A DNA stretch of 64,000 nt. It comes from Candidatus Delongbacteria bacterium. Its GTDB lineage: Bacteria; CAIWAD01. Both the position numbers and the translations under genes were made by a program. Location: NCBI GenBank assembly GCA_041675285.1, contig JBAYTZ010000003.1, forward strand, positions 1 to 64,000. The letters are read 5' to 3'. Of the stretch, positions 8,801 to 16,139 are shown in pieces; positions within the stretch are counted from its first letter, which is position 1; each line of letters begins with the position of its first letter. The notes under the pieces are model-generated. The model was not told the origin of the DNA and did not search any database. It was given only the letters and a program-made list of their open reading frames with translations.

Positions 8801-10564
8801 AGCCTGGCGGTCTGCTCCAACGGCTTCGTGGCCTTCGGCACGCTGGCCCACCTGCAGACCGACTTCCGCAACCACTTCCTGCCCTGCGGAATGGGGCCGG
8901 AGCCCATGCTGGCGCCCATGTGGGACGATTTCAAGCTGACCTCCGACGCCCAGGTGGTCACCCAGTACGTCGAATCCCAGCACGTCTTCGTGATCGAGTG
9001 GTACCGCATGCGGACCAACTCCAACAACGCGATCAACACCTTCCAGCTGCTGCTCTACGATCCGGCCGTCTATCCCACTCCCACGGGGGACGGCGAATTC
9101 GTCTACCAGTACCAGACCTTCACGGACACGCAGAACAACGATCAGGACTTCCCCTACTGCACGGTGGGCCTGAAGAACCAGGACGCCACCATCGGTCTGA
9201 CGTTGTTGAACTACCACGAGCGCCCCAGCACGGCCGCCACTTTCGGCACGGGCAAGGCCATCCGTTTCAGCACCTCCATCGGGCTCAGCGTGGATCCGGC
9301 CCAGCTGGACCTGAGCGCCACGGAGGCCGCCTTCCACCTCTCCGAGACCAGCGTGGAAGCGGCCAGCGACAGCCTCTGGCTGGGCAACAACGGCCAGGCG
9401 CCGCTGATCTGGCGGGCCAGCGTGCTGGCGCCGGAGACTTGGCCGCCCGCCATCGCGGACAGCACGCAGCGCGAGAGCGGCGGTCCGGACTCCTTCGGCT
9501 ACACCTGGCGGGACAGCGCCGACGAGCAGGGGCCGCCCGCGGGCTGGGTGGACATGTGGGAAGCCGGCAGCGAACTGGTGCTCACCGACGACGACGACTG
9601 GTCGGATCCGCTGACCCTGCCCTTCGCCTTCCCCTTCTACGGGGAGCCGCGCACCCAGCTCTGGGCCCACGCCAACGGCTTCGTGGCCTTCACCGAGCCC
9701 GACGGCAACTTCTGGCAGAACAACGTCAGCCTGCCGGGTTCCTCGGCGCCGGACCAGAGCCTGATGATCTGGTGGGACGACCTGATGAACAACGGCAACT
9801 ACAGCGGCTACATCCGCTCCTGGACCAACGACGCCGACAGCGTGGTGGTGACGTGGAACGTCGTGCCCCACTTCAACCAGACCAGTTACGGCGGACCCTT
9901 CACCTTCCAGGTGGTGCTGGAGTCCAACGGGCGGATCACTTACAACTACGGCGAGATGAACGCCGAGGACACGGACAGCGACAGCGGCACCATTGCCGTC
10001 CAGCTGGACCAGGACACAGGGTTCGTGATCCACCAGATGACCCGCGCCCAGGACCACCTCTCCATCCAGATCCTGCCGCCCTTCTGGCTGACGCTGGGGA
10101 CCAGCACGGGCGCCGTGTCCACGGGCGAGCTGCAGGCCCTGGTGCTGAACGCGCGCAACGACCTGCAGGGCCTGGTGCTTCCGGCCGGCCAGTACACGGC
10201 CACCGTGGATCTGCGCACCAACGACCCCGAACATCCCATGACCCTGATTCCGGTGACCCTGAACGTCGCCGATGTGGACCTGGAGCCCGGGCAGGGGCCG
10301 CGCAGCTTCGCGCTGGGCGAGGCCGTGCCCAACCCCTTCAATCCGGTCACCCACTTCAGCTTCCAGCTGCCCGAGGCGGCCCGCGTCCAGGCCAACCTCT
10401 ACAACGTGGCCGGCCAGTACGTGGGCACGGTGCTCAGCCAGTCGCTGCCGGCGGGCTCGCACTCCCTGCGCGTGGACGGCTCGCGCCTGGCCAGCGGCGT
10501 CTACCTGTTGAAGCTCGAGGCCGGCCCGCACAGCGCCGTGCGCAAGCTGACCCTGCTGAAGTAA
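5864..10564 (+). CDS. Large secreted C25 (gingipain-like) protein with T9SS sorting domain
   Basis: The 1566-residue product has a signal peptide (MLRVLLLFLASLPALA), a propeptide-like region and a caspase-fold C25 domain from about residue 249 (PLNYLVICRN..., VMLVGDPTDG, VVVGRVSV). Beta-sandwich and jelly-roll modules follow, including two related domains with YSSLAVCSNGFVAFG and RTQLWAHANGFVAFT. The last ~85 residues are a type A T9SS sorting domain (PNPFNPVTHFSFQLP, YNVAGQ, SGVYLLKLEAG). The putative nucleophile is Cys 478 (VVFTCSSGEF). The position where gingipains have the GHG catalytic His reads NYRGWIG, with Trp 450, so protease activity is uncertain. The chosen ATG has AAAGG upstream and fits the promoter; earlier in-frame starts lack a signal peptide. 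A terminator follows the stop. Confidence 0.85.
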   Translation: MLRVLLLFLASLPALANSMSADLVLAHPQPLSNGMVLTLDFPEPDLLDVSGGQQARLAGEGLWGVAGCPDLPAVIRHIRIPDRSGVTLDVQEARWTSLGRVDMAPVQERLHTPQDLPLAWIRDEAVYQTASPWPQDWIRLSDPKLLREIRLVTLTVAPLRWNPVSGELQRLESLTVMLGFTGHNELNMPLRDEDEGLSDDSEGLVYRYHAAEDQFVRQMLGHNLLDPVSGESWQEEGSLNEIGWSAPALPLNYLVICRNAAVNQAGFQLWLEWKRRKGHHVTILTETQIPSFNASNIRAAIVSEYNTSAFPPHYVMLVGDPTDGSYTLPTHPSQYDHYYAACIGSDILADVVVGRVSVTSATMLNNVFNKIVGYETAPYLENTSWLRRASFLTGSGHCGESMSQLARDIGFQLLQERGYSQVDTAFCASSPSYVYNWFNQGISHYNYRGWIGMEGLDTNTLLNLQQGPRTPIAVVFTCSSGEFSQSESWGPAYSEAFLRGGTITTPGGAAAAMGFCTSNTHTAYNNLVDGGFWSALLDYRIPQVGTCMFRGKLELFNTLPDNDSNVNNFSYWANLMGDPGMEQWCGVPEVLHFETLPAGGSTSAQVLELRVLNAENAPVEGVAVTAWQSGDLAVSELSDAEGRVQLSLPGYPEGELKLTASKAFHAPTLAALTLSSLPATPVLQAFQVVDASGDGLLVPGESFQLQLTLANASASEALPALALSVELVDEEAALIVDGAADLAALEALGVGEVRDQLQLTLDDSWTEGLPLELNLRLGAGEQQFLLRAVLPVSTPVLAIRSASWATSALYPGETKDWVLRVENTGTITSHNLQLVPMFGSELLTVTPETLTLDSLAVGESVNVTLAVTAAANLVPGFTAPFYLLWGDASLECDGLVTTALTLGNRLVTDPTGPDAHGYYAFESTDTQWIQSPVFNWIEIAPNNGGTGTVLNLHDTADEADDSRRVQLPFPFSVYGETYSSLAVCSNGFVAFGTLAHLQTDFRNHFLPCGMGPEPMLAPMWDDFKLTSDAQVVTQYVESQHVFVIEWYRMRTNSNNAINTFQLLLYDPAVYPTPTGDGEFVYQYQTFTDTQNNDQDFPYCTVGLKNQDATIGLTLLNYHERPSTAATFGTGKAIRFSTSIGLSVDPAQLDLSATEAAFHLSETSVEAASDSLWLGNNGQAPLIWRASVLAPETWPPAIADSTQRESGGPDSFGYTWRDSADEQGPPAGWVDMWEAGSELVLTDDDDWSDPLTLPFAFPFYGEPRTQLWAHANGFVAFTEPDGNFWQNNVSLPGSSAPDQSLMIWWDDLMNNGNYSGYIRSWTNDADSVVVTWNVVPHFNQTSYGGPFTFQVVLESNGRITYNYGEMNAEDTDSDSGTIAVQLDQDTGFVIHQMTRAQDHLSIQILPPFWLTLGTSTGAVSTGELQALVLNARNDLQGLVLPAGQYTATVDLRTNDPEHPMTLIPVTLNVADVDLEPGQGPRSFALGEAVPNPFNPVTHFSFQLPEAARVQANLYNVAGQYVGTVLSQSLPAGSHSLRVDGSRLASGVYLLKLEAGPHSAVRKLTLLK

Positions 10565-10585
10565 GCCACAGTCCCATCAAACGCG

Positions 10586-10619
10586 ACCGGGCGGGAGCCA
10601 TCCCGCCCGGTTTTGTTTT
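10586..10619 (+). terminator. Rho-independent terminator of the C25-like gene
   Basis: A perfect 11-bp stem (ACCGGGCGGGA / TCCCGCCCGGT) with loop GCCA is followed directly by TTTTGTTTT. It starts about 20 bases after the stop codon. Confidence 0.92.
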
Positions 10620-11041
10620 GTGGACAACCGAGTGGAAGACCTCCCGGGAGCGGGCCACTCCCGGCAGTCCCTGCCGCAAGGACGAGGGCCGGCGTGGGGC
10701 GAGAACGGCGGCCGGCGGGCTCCCGATCCTCGCGATCGCCCACAAATCCGCTCATTCTGGACTGAATCGACCCTCTTTTGATGATTTGAATTTCATTCAT
10801 TCAAATTGACAAGTGACGAGGATCACACGCTTGAGCGGAGGGCGCGTTGGATCCCGAAACCGCGTCGACCTGTGGATAACTGGTGGACAAAATCTGGACT
10901 CAATCGGTCCTTCTCGCCCTGTCCGGCGAATGGGCCCCACGCGGCGGCCGGATGCCCGGCGCCGGCCCCGACGACCGGCGGATCCGGGCTGTGAGAACAT
11001 AAACGGCCACCTGTGACATGGGTCAGGTGGCGGGGCCGTGG

Positions 11042-11056
11042 TGGTGCATATCTTGT
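11042..11056 (+). promoter_or_regulatory. Possible sigma-54-type promoter for the beta-propeller gene
   Basis: TGGTGCATATCTTGT keeps the GG and the ten-base spacing but has GT instead of GC at -12, so it is weaker than the other candidates. Its position, about 44 bases before the ATG, is right. Confidence 0.35.
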
Positions 11057-11099
11057 TAGGGAAGCAAAACAAGAACGGATCTGCCGGAAGGAGTCGCTC

Positions 11100-12497
11100 A
11101 TGCGTGGATGGACGGGTTGGCTGGCCCTGGCGCCGCTGCTGGCGTTGGCCCAGGCCGAGGTGGAATGGGTGGAGCCCACGGGCGGCGTGGCCGTGGCCGT
11201 GGACCCGCAGCTCAACGTGTACACCGTCAGCTACGACTACAATCCGGCCGGGGACATCCGCCTGACCAAGCGCGACAACACGGGCCTCGTGTTGTGGAGC
11301 ACGGGCTACGACCAGACGGATCCCGGCAAGTGGGAACAGGCCACCTGGGTGGACTGCGACAGCCAGGGCAACACGCTGGTCAGCGGGACCCTGAAGTCCG
11401 GCTACAGCAACCCGGTGAACGCGGCCAGCCTGCTGATGAAGTTCGCGCCGGATGGCGCCCTGCTCTGGCGCGTGGTCTACGAGAGCGACTTCGACGGTTC
11501 CTGGACGCGCAAGTGCCTGGTGGACGGACAGGACAACGTCTACGTGCTGGGCGTGGGCCCTGGCCCGAGCGGTTTCACGGCCCAGGTGAAGAGCTTCGCA
11601 CCCGACGGCAGCGCGCGCTGGACCTGGCACGACCTGCAGGGCATCGGCTCGCCGATCAACCTCAAACCCACCCCGGACGACGGCCTGCTGGTGGTCACGC
11701 GGACCAGCGCGGGCAACTTCACCGGCTACGCCAAACTCTCGCAGGACGGCGCGCTGCTCTGGTCGCTGCCCGGCCTGCAGAGCCTGAGCAGCGGGGACGC
11801 GGCCGGCGACGCCCAGGGGCACACCTACCTCGTCCACGGGGAATACGTGTTCAACGGCGGCACCGTGCTGCGCAAGCTGGACGCGACCGGAGCCGAACTC
11901 TGGAACCGCGTGCTGGCCTTCGGCGGCACGCGCGTGGAAGTGGGTCCGGACCAGCAGCCGCTCCTGAGCGGCACGCCCAGCCCCAACGGCGTGGGTGCGG
12001 CCTTCTGGAAGACCGACGCGGCGGGCACCACGCTCTGGAGCAACCTGGACGCCGACGGCCCGCTCATGCTGTTGCAGCAGGTCCAGCTCCGCCTGGACGA
12101 CCAGGGCGCGGCCTACCTGGCCGCCGGCCTGCTGGGCACGGCCGCCGTCTGCAAGGTGGACGCCGCCGGCGCCTCCCAGTGGACCCTGACCGTGTCCGGG
12201 GGCAGCGCGGCCGCGCTGGACTTGGGTGCCGACGGCAACGTCTACCTCACCGGTGGCCAGACGGCGAAGATCCGCCAGGTCGCGCCGCGTCCGCAGCTGA
12301 GCGTGGAGCGGCTGCCCGCCTGCGGCACGCGCCTCAGTTGGACGGCCGTCCCTGGCGCGCTGGAATACCGCGTGTACGAGGCCGGCGGGCTGGGTTCCCC
12401 CTGGTCGCTGCTGGGCTCCACCACCCAACAGGAGTGGCTCCTGCCTTGTCTCACCGACGCCACGCGCCTCTACCAGGTCACGGCCCAGCTGCCTTGA
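11100..12497 (+). CDS. Secreted beta-propeller (SBBP/PQQ-like repeat) protein
   Basis: The 465-residue protein has a signal peptide (MRGWTGWLALAPLLALAQA). Repeated blades follow, of the type (D/L)xxGNxYVxG...xxxxKxxxxGxxLW, for example LTKRDNTGLVLWSTGYD, LMKFAPDGALLWRVVYE, AKLSQDGALLWSLPG, LRKLDATGAELWNRVLA and CKVDAAGASQWTLTV. This predicts a secreted seven- or eight-bladed propeller. The last ~70 residues (RLSWTAVPGALEYRVYEAGG) look like a fibronectin type III domain. Unlike its neighbours it has no PNPFNP-type sorting domain, so it may stay periplasmic or use another route. Start: ATG with AAGGAG upstream. It converges with the next gene across a shared hairpin. Confidence 0.75.
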   Translation: MRGWTGWLALAPLLALAQAEVEWVEPTGGVAVAVDPQLNVYTVSYDYNPAGDIRLTKRDNTGLVLWSTGYDQTDPGKWEQATWVDCDSQGNTLVSGTLKSGYSNPVNAASLLMKFAPDGALLWRVVYESDFDGSWTRKCLVDGQDNVYVLGVGPGPSGFTAQVKSFAPDGSARWTWHDLQGIGSPINLKPTPDDGLLVVTRTSAGNFTGYAKLSQDGALLWSLPGLQSLSSGDAAGDAQGHTYLVHGEYVFNGGTVLRKLDATGAELWNRVLAFGGTRVEVGPDQQPLLSGTPSPNGVGAAFWKTDAAGTTLWSNLDADGPLMLLQQVQLRLDDQGAAYLAAGLLGTAAVCKVDAAGASQWTLTVSGGSAAALDLGADGNVYLTGGQTAKIRQVAPRPQLSVERLPACGTRLSWTAVPGALEYRVYEAGGLGSPWSLLGSTTQQEWLLPCLTDATRLYQVTAQLP

Positions 12498-12526
12498 CCA
12501 CTTGGCGCCCGGTTGTATCACATGAA

Positions 12527-12550
12527 AGAGGGGGCCGCGGGGCCCCCTCT
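12527..12550. terminator. Bidirectional hairpin terminator between convergent genes
   Basis: A 10-bp perfect stem (AGAGGGGGCC / GGCCCCCTCT) with loop GCGG lies between two convergent genes. Neither side has a long T-tract, but its position and symmetry favour a shared terminator. Confidence 0.65.
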
Positions 12551-12572
12551 GCTTGTCAGACTGGGTTGCCGG

Positions 12573-14990
12573 TTACTTGACCAGCAGCAGCTTCTCCGTG
12601 CCGGCGGGCTGGCCGTCCAGCCGCAGCTCCAGCAGGTACAGGCCGCTGGCCAGGTCGGAACCATCCACGCGCAGCACGTGCTCGCCCGTGGGCCGCGCCG
12701 CGTCCACCAGCGTGCGCACCAGCCGGCCCTGCAGATCGTAGAGGGCCAGCCGCACGTCGGCCGAGCGGGTCAGCCGGTAGCTCACCGTTGTGGCCGGGTT
12801 GAAGGGATTGGGCCAGGCGCGGCCCAGCCCGGCTGCGGCGGGACGCTCCTGCGGCGCAGCCAGGTCGTCGATCAACACGTCGTGGCCGAAGGCGTGGAAG
12901 TTGAACTGGTAGCCGCTGATCAGTTGCGGGCTGCCGCCGGCCACGCGGTAACTCACCGGCGTCTCCCAGGCCACGGGCACCAGGGTGACGTTGGGCACCG
13001 GGCGCAGGTCGCCGGGGGTCTGGAAATCGCGCTCCTCCAGCGTCACCACCTCGACCCAGAAGTTCTCGGTAAAGGGCCCCAGCACGTCGCTCAGCACCAC
13101 GGAAACCCAGTCCTCGGAGGCGTCGCCGCCGGCGTAGCTGGGCGTGTAGCTATGGACGCTTTCGTGGATCACGCTGCCGCTGCCGGGCAGGCCATTCCAG
13201 AGGCGCAGACGCCACTCCACCGTGTCGTCCTGCATGATGTTGTAGCTGGCGAAGCGCAGGCGCAGGCTGTCCAGCGCATAGCCGTGGCTGGGGGCCAGGG
13301 CGGGCAGCGCCAGGGCTTGCAGATAGCCCAGACCCAGCTCCTCGTTGGCGGCCGTGGTGTGCAGGAAGTTGGGATCCGTCACGTCCCAGCCGTAGTCGTT
13401 GGCCAGCTCCAGCACGCCGGCGGGGCGCACGATGAAGCTCGGCACGTTGTAGCGGTCGTTGTCCGCGTACTGGTCGGCCGTCAACAACCGGACCTGGGGG
13501 AAGTGCATGCTGGGCTGGCTGGGCGTGTACTGGAAGGGCAGGTCCACGCGCTGGCCGGCGGGCAGGTTGAAGCCGCCCGAAACATCCGTGGCTGCGTTGT
13601 CCATGTAGAGACCCCACTGCACGCCGTTGGCGTCGCCGGAGCCCAGATTCAGGAAGGAGGCGCGCCCGTCGATGGGCCGGCCTTCCGTGCGGGGATAGGG
13701 CAGGCGGACTTCCGTCACGCCCAGATCGTTGGCCAGCAGGGGCTCGCCCACCACGCGGAAGTCGTCCAGGTAGAAGCCCGTGCCCGTGCCGCCGTCGTGG
13801 TTGTCGTCGGTCATCACACGGAAGCGGAAGAAGGCCGTGTTGCCTGCCAGGAAGCTGATGTCCGTGCTGCGGTTGTGTCCGCCCCCGTCGCCGAAGTAGT
13901 ACCACGCTCCGGAGCCGGTCTCCGTGTCGTAGTAATCGAAGAACAGCTCCTGCCAGAGGTAGCCGTTCAGGCTGTACTCCACCACGAAATAGTCGTCCAG
14001 GCTCTGGTCGCCGTTGCCGTCGTAGTCCGGCATGTCCACGCGGGTCCAGAAGTCGAGGTTGAGCTGGTAGTTGGTGGGCAGCAGCACGGCCGTGCTGGTG
14101 ATGGTGTTGCGGATGGGCACGTCCTGGTCGGCCAGCGTGCAGCGCAGGCTGAAAGGCCCGCTGTGAAAGGAGGTGGAAATGGCGAAATGGTCGCCCGCCG
14201 CGGGCACGCCGGAATAGTGCAGAATCGGGCCGGGAAAGTCGATGCCGTCGGCGTTGTTCTGCAGCAGCACCTGGGCGCCGTCGCTGATGACGATGTTGTC
14301 CAGCTGCATGCCCGTCAGGCTGGGATCATCCGTGTAGGACGTGGTCTCGTCGCTGGCGAAGGCGAAGCGCACGCGCGTGGCCTGGGAGCGGAAGGCCGTC
14401 AGGTCGCAGAAGGCTTCCTGCCAGCCGTTGCTGGTGCCGCCCCAGCCCGCCGTGACGGTCTGGCCGAAGATCTCGCCGAAGGCGAAGGAGTGGCTCACGT
14501 TGTAGGCCGGGCTGGAGGGCGTCAGGATCTGCCAGGCCCCCGCGCCGACCTTCACCTCCACGTGGCAGGCGTCCCAGCCCGTGAAGGGGGCGGGCGCGCC
14601 GGCGGGGCTTTCCAGCGCCCACAGCACGTCGAAGGTCAGCTGCGGGTTGGTGGTGGTGCTTAAGTTCAGCGGCGGCAGCTCCAGGTAGAGCAGGCTGTGG
14701 TCCTGGTAGCCGCCCAGGTCCACGTTGCCCGACCACCAGTTCCAGCCGTCCACTCCGTTGAAGCTGTCCATGTGCCAGGTGCTGCCCTGGTCGGTCAGAT
14801 CCTGGCTGGTCCAGCCCTCGAAGCCGGTGTTGAAATTCGTCTCGTACAGGGTGGTGTCCGTGCGGCTGGCGTCGCGCTGGGCGATGGCCGGGAAATCCAC
14901 CGACTCCACCCGGTGCGTACTCAGCGCCGCCAGTCCCTGGGTGGCCGAGGCCAGCAGGGCCAGGAAGAGCCATCCACGTGTTCTGCGCAT
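12573..14990 (-). CDS. Secreted multi-jelly-roll surface protein with T9SS sorting domain
   Basis: The 805-residue protein has a signal peptide (about 21 residues). At least two MAM/immune-inhibitor-A-like jelly-roll domains follow: residues ~45-230, with YETNFNTGFEGWTSQDL, a Trp-rich VDGWNWWSGN turn and TGMQLDNIVI; and ~240-390, ending GTGFYLDDFRVVGEP. A CARDB-like region (TEVRLPYPRTEG, ASFLNLGSGDANGVQ) and a type A T9SS sorting domain (WPNPFNPATTVSYRL, LYDLQGRLV, SGLYLLELRLDG) complete it. There is no protease motif. It is probably a cell-surface or released adhesin or binding protein. Start: the ATG at 14988-14990 is preceded by GAGGAGGA. No sigma-54-type promoter is visible upstream. Confidence 0.8.
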   Translation of the reverse strand: MRRTRGWLFLALLASATQGLAALSTHRVESVDFPAIAQRDASRTDTTLYETNFNTGFEGWTSQDLTDQGSTWHMDSFNGVDGWNWWSGNVDLGGYQDHSLLYLELPPLNLSTTTNPQLTFDVLWALESPAGAPAPFTGWDACHVEVKVGAGAWQILTPSSPAYNVSHSFAFGEIFGQTVTAGWGGTSNGWQEAFCDLTAFRSQATRVRFAFASDETTSYTDDPSLTGMQLDNIVISDGAQVLLQNNADGIDFPGPILHYSGVPAAGDHFAISTSFHSGPFSLRCTLADQDVPIRNTITSTAVLLPTNYQLNLDFWTRVDMPDYDGNGDQSLDDYFVVEYSLNGYLWQELFFDYYDTETGSGAWYYFGDGGGHNRSTDISFLAGNTAFFRFRVMTDDNHDGGTGTGFYLDDFRVVGEPLLANDLGVTEVRLPYPRTEGRPIDGRASFLNLGSGDANGVQWGLYMDNAATDVSGGFNLPAGQRVDLPFQYTPSQPSMHFPQVRLLTADQYADNDRYNVPSFIVRPAGVLELANDYGWDVTDPNFLHTTAANEELGLGYLQALALPALAPSHGYALDSLRLRFASYNIMQDDTVEWRLRLWNGLPGSGSVIHESVHSYTPSYAGGDASEDWVSVVLSDVLGPFTENFWVEVVTLEERDFQTPGDLRPVPNVTLVPVAWETPVSYRVAGGSPQLISGYQFNFHAFGHDVLIDDLAAPQERPAAAGLGRAWPNPFNPATTVSYRLTRSADVRLALYDLQGRLVRTLVDAARPTGEHVLRVDGSDLASGLYLLELRLDGQPAGTEKLLLVK

Positions 14991-15100
14991 GTTCGATCCT
15001 CCTCGTCACTACCGGGCCGCACCGGCCCGCAGCCAGTGGACGCCAAACCCGATCTGCCCCGCAAGGGGGCTGGTTTGTTCAATCTTGTCGGGCCTGGCAA

Positions 15101-15340
15101 CTACCAGGCTTGTTCCACCAGGATTTCGGGATCCACTTCCTGACGCAGGATGCGTTCGATTCCCGCCTTCAGGGTGACGGTGGAGGAGGGGCAGCCGGAA
15201 CAGGCGCCTCCCAACCGCAAAAAGATCACCTTGTCCCGAATCTCCACCAGCTCGCAGAATCCGCCGTCCATGGCCAGGGCCGGGGCGATTTTTTCTTCCA
15301 GGATCTGCGCGATCTGGTCGTTCATCGAAAGCTCGCTCAT
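15101..15340 (-). CDS. Nfu-type iron-sulfur cluster scaffold/carrier (NifU C-terminal domain)
   Basis: This 79-residue protein consists of the NifU C-terminal (Nfu) domain alone, about the usual size for stand-alone Nfu proteins. The cluster ligands are Cys 47 and Cys 50 (GACSGCPSSTVTLKAGIE). The N-terminal segment LEEKIAPALAMDGGFCELVEI matches the family's P-x-L-x-x-D/H-G-G signature. It delivers Fe-S clusters to apoproteins in the cytoplasm. The start is the ATG at 15338-15340 with AGAGGA upstream; a longer reading would overlap the amidotransferase gene. It is the last gene of the lon-amidotransferase-nfu run, 10 bases after the preceding stop. Confidence 0.88.
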   Translation of the reverse strand: MSELSMNDQIAQILEEKIAPALAMDGGFCELVEIRDKVIFLRLGGACSGCPSSTVTLKAGIERILRQEVDPEILVEQAW

Positions 15341-15350
15341 GTATCCTCTT

Positions 15351-16130
15351 TCAATCTGGATTCCGGGACTCAAGCTGGCGTCCGGCGCCGGTCGCCGGTG
15401 TGTCCCAGGCCACTCCGGGACTCGGAACACGTTGCGGGTCAAATGAGGCAGATTCCCCGTCCGCCTGCAAGACAAAAGGCCGCCACGCGCTCGCGGCGGC
15501 CCGGAAGTTGCGGATCAGGCGCGCTCCGTCCTCGCTCAAGAAAGACTCCGGATGGAACTGCAGGCCCCACCAGCCCAGCCGGGGCTGGCGCAGCGCCATC
15601 GGCAGGCCCGGCGCGCAGCGGGCGTTCTCCGCGCAGCGGGCGTTCTCCGCGCAGCGGGCGACCTCCGCGCAGCGGGCGTCTACCCAGAGATCCGGCGCCA
15701 CGAACTGGGGCAGGGTCCCCCGGGCGGGGATCTCCAGCACCAGGCTGTGGTAGCGGGCCACGCGCATTCCCGGCCGGCAACCGGCGAACAGGCCCGTGCC
15801 GGCGTGCTCCAGCTCCACCGCGTGGCCGTGCACCGGGCGCGGCGCACGGACTAGCTTCAACCCCAGCAGCCGACCCATGGCCTGCTGGCCCAGGCAGATG
15901 CCCAGCACGGGCAGGCGGCCAGCGGCGGCGCGCAACAGGCGCAGCAGATTGGGCGCGCGCTCCGGGCGGCCTGGGCCGGGGGAGAGGAAGAGCGCGGCTG
16001 GGCGGCGCGCCAGCAGGTCCGCCGGACTCAACTTGTCTGCCCGGACCACCTCCGGCTCCTCCCAGGCCCCGGCCACCAGGTGCGCCAGGTTGTGGGTGAA
16101 GGAGTCGTGGTTGTCAATCAGCAGCAGCAC
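15351..16130 (-). CDS. Class I glutamine amidotransferase, anthranilate/aminodeoxychorismate synthase component II type
   Basis: The 259-residue protein begins MLLLIDNHDSFTHNLAHLV, the hallmark of TrpG/PabA. The oxyanion and nucleophile motif is GICLGQQAMG (Cys 79), and His 193/Glu 195 lie in LQFHPESF. It would supply ammonia from glutamine to a chorismate-using synthase subunit (TrpE or PabB), neither of which is in the window. It is about 60 residues longer than usual. Part of the excess is a four-copy, 18-base in-frame repeat (residues ~152-173, ARCAEV/ARCAEN units) and part is a C-terminal tail with no family similarity. The start is GTG, nine bases after the lon stop, so the genes are probably co-transcribed. 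Confidence 0.85.
   Translation of the reverse strand: MLLLIDNHDSFTHNLAHLVAGAWEEPEVVRADKLSPADLLARRPAALFLSPGPGRPERAPNLLRLLRAAAGRLPVLGICLGQQAMGRLLGLKLVRAPRPVHGHAVELEHAGTGLFAGCRPGMRVARYHSLVLEIPARGTLPQFVAPDLWVDARCAEVARCAENARCAENARCAPGLPMALRQPRLGWWGLQFHPESFLSEDGARLIRNFRAAASAWRPFVLQADGESASFDPQRVPSPGVAWDTPATGAGRQLESRNPD
15613..15684. repeat. Four in-frame 18-bp repeats inside the amidotransferase gene
   Basis: The unit GCGCAGCGGGCGTTCTCC occurs four times in a row; the third and fourth copies diverge in the last bases. Read on the minus strand it encodes AENARC-like hexapeptides between the core fold and the catalytic His/Glu segment. Because the unit is a multiple of three, copy-number change would keep the reading frame. 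Confidence 0.93.
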
Positions 16131-16139
16131 CGGATCCTC

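Larger units (their letters stand above)
10565..11099. other. Intergenic region between C25-like and beta-propeller genes
   Basis: After the terminator, bases about 10620-11040 hold no supported gene; open frames here lack start sites and family resemblance. An AT-richer stretch near 10780-10815 (GATTTGAATTTCATTCATTC) could contain an unrecognised promoter. The right end has a weak sigma-54-type promoter for the beta-propeller gene. Confidence 0.6.

Noticed and set aside
5741..10531. A nearly 4.8-kb open frame on the minus strand, opposite the first C25-like gene
   Set aside because: Its product is Gly/Val/Gln/His-rich low-complexity sequence with no signal or family resemblance. It is the reverse image of a GC-rich gene with biased third positions, and the sense frame has clear domains.
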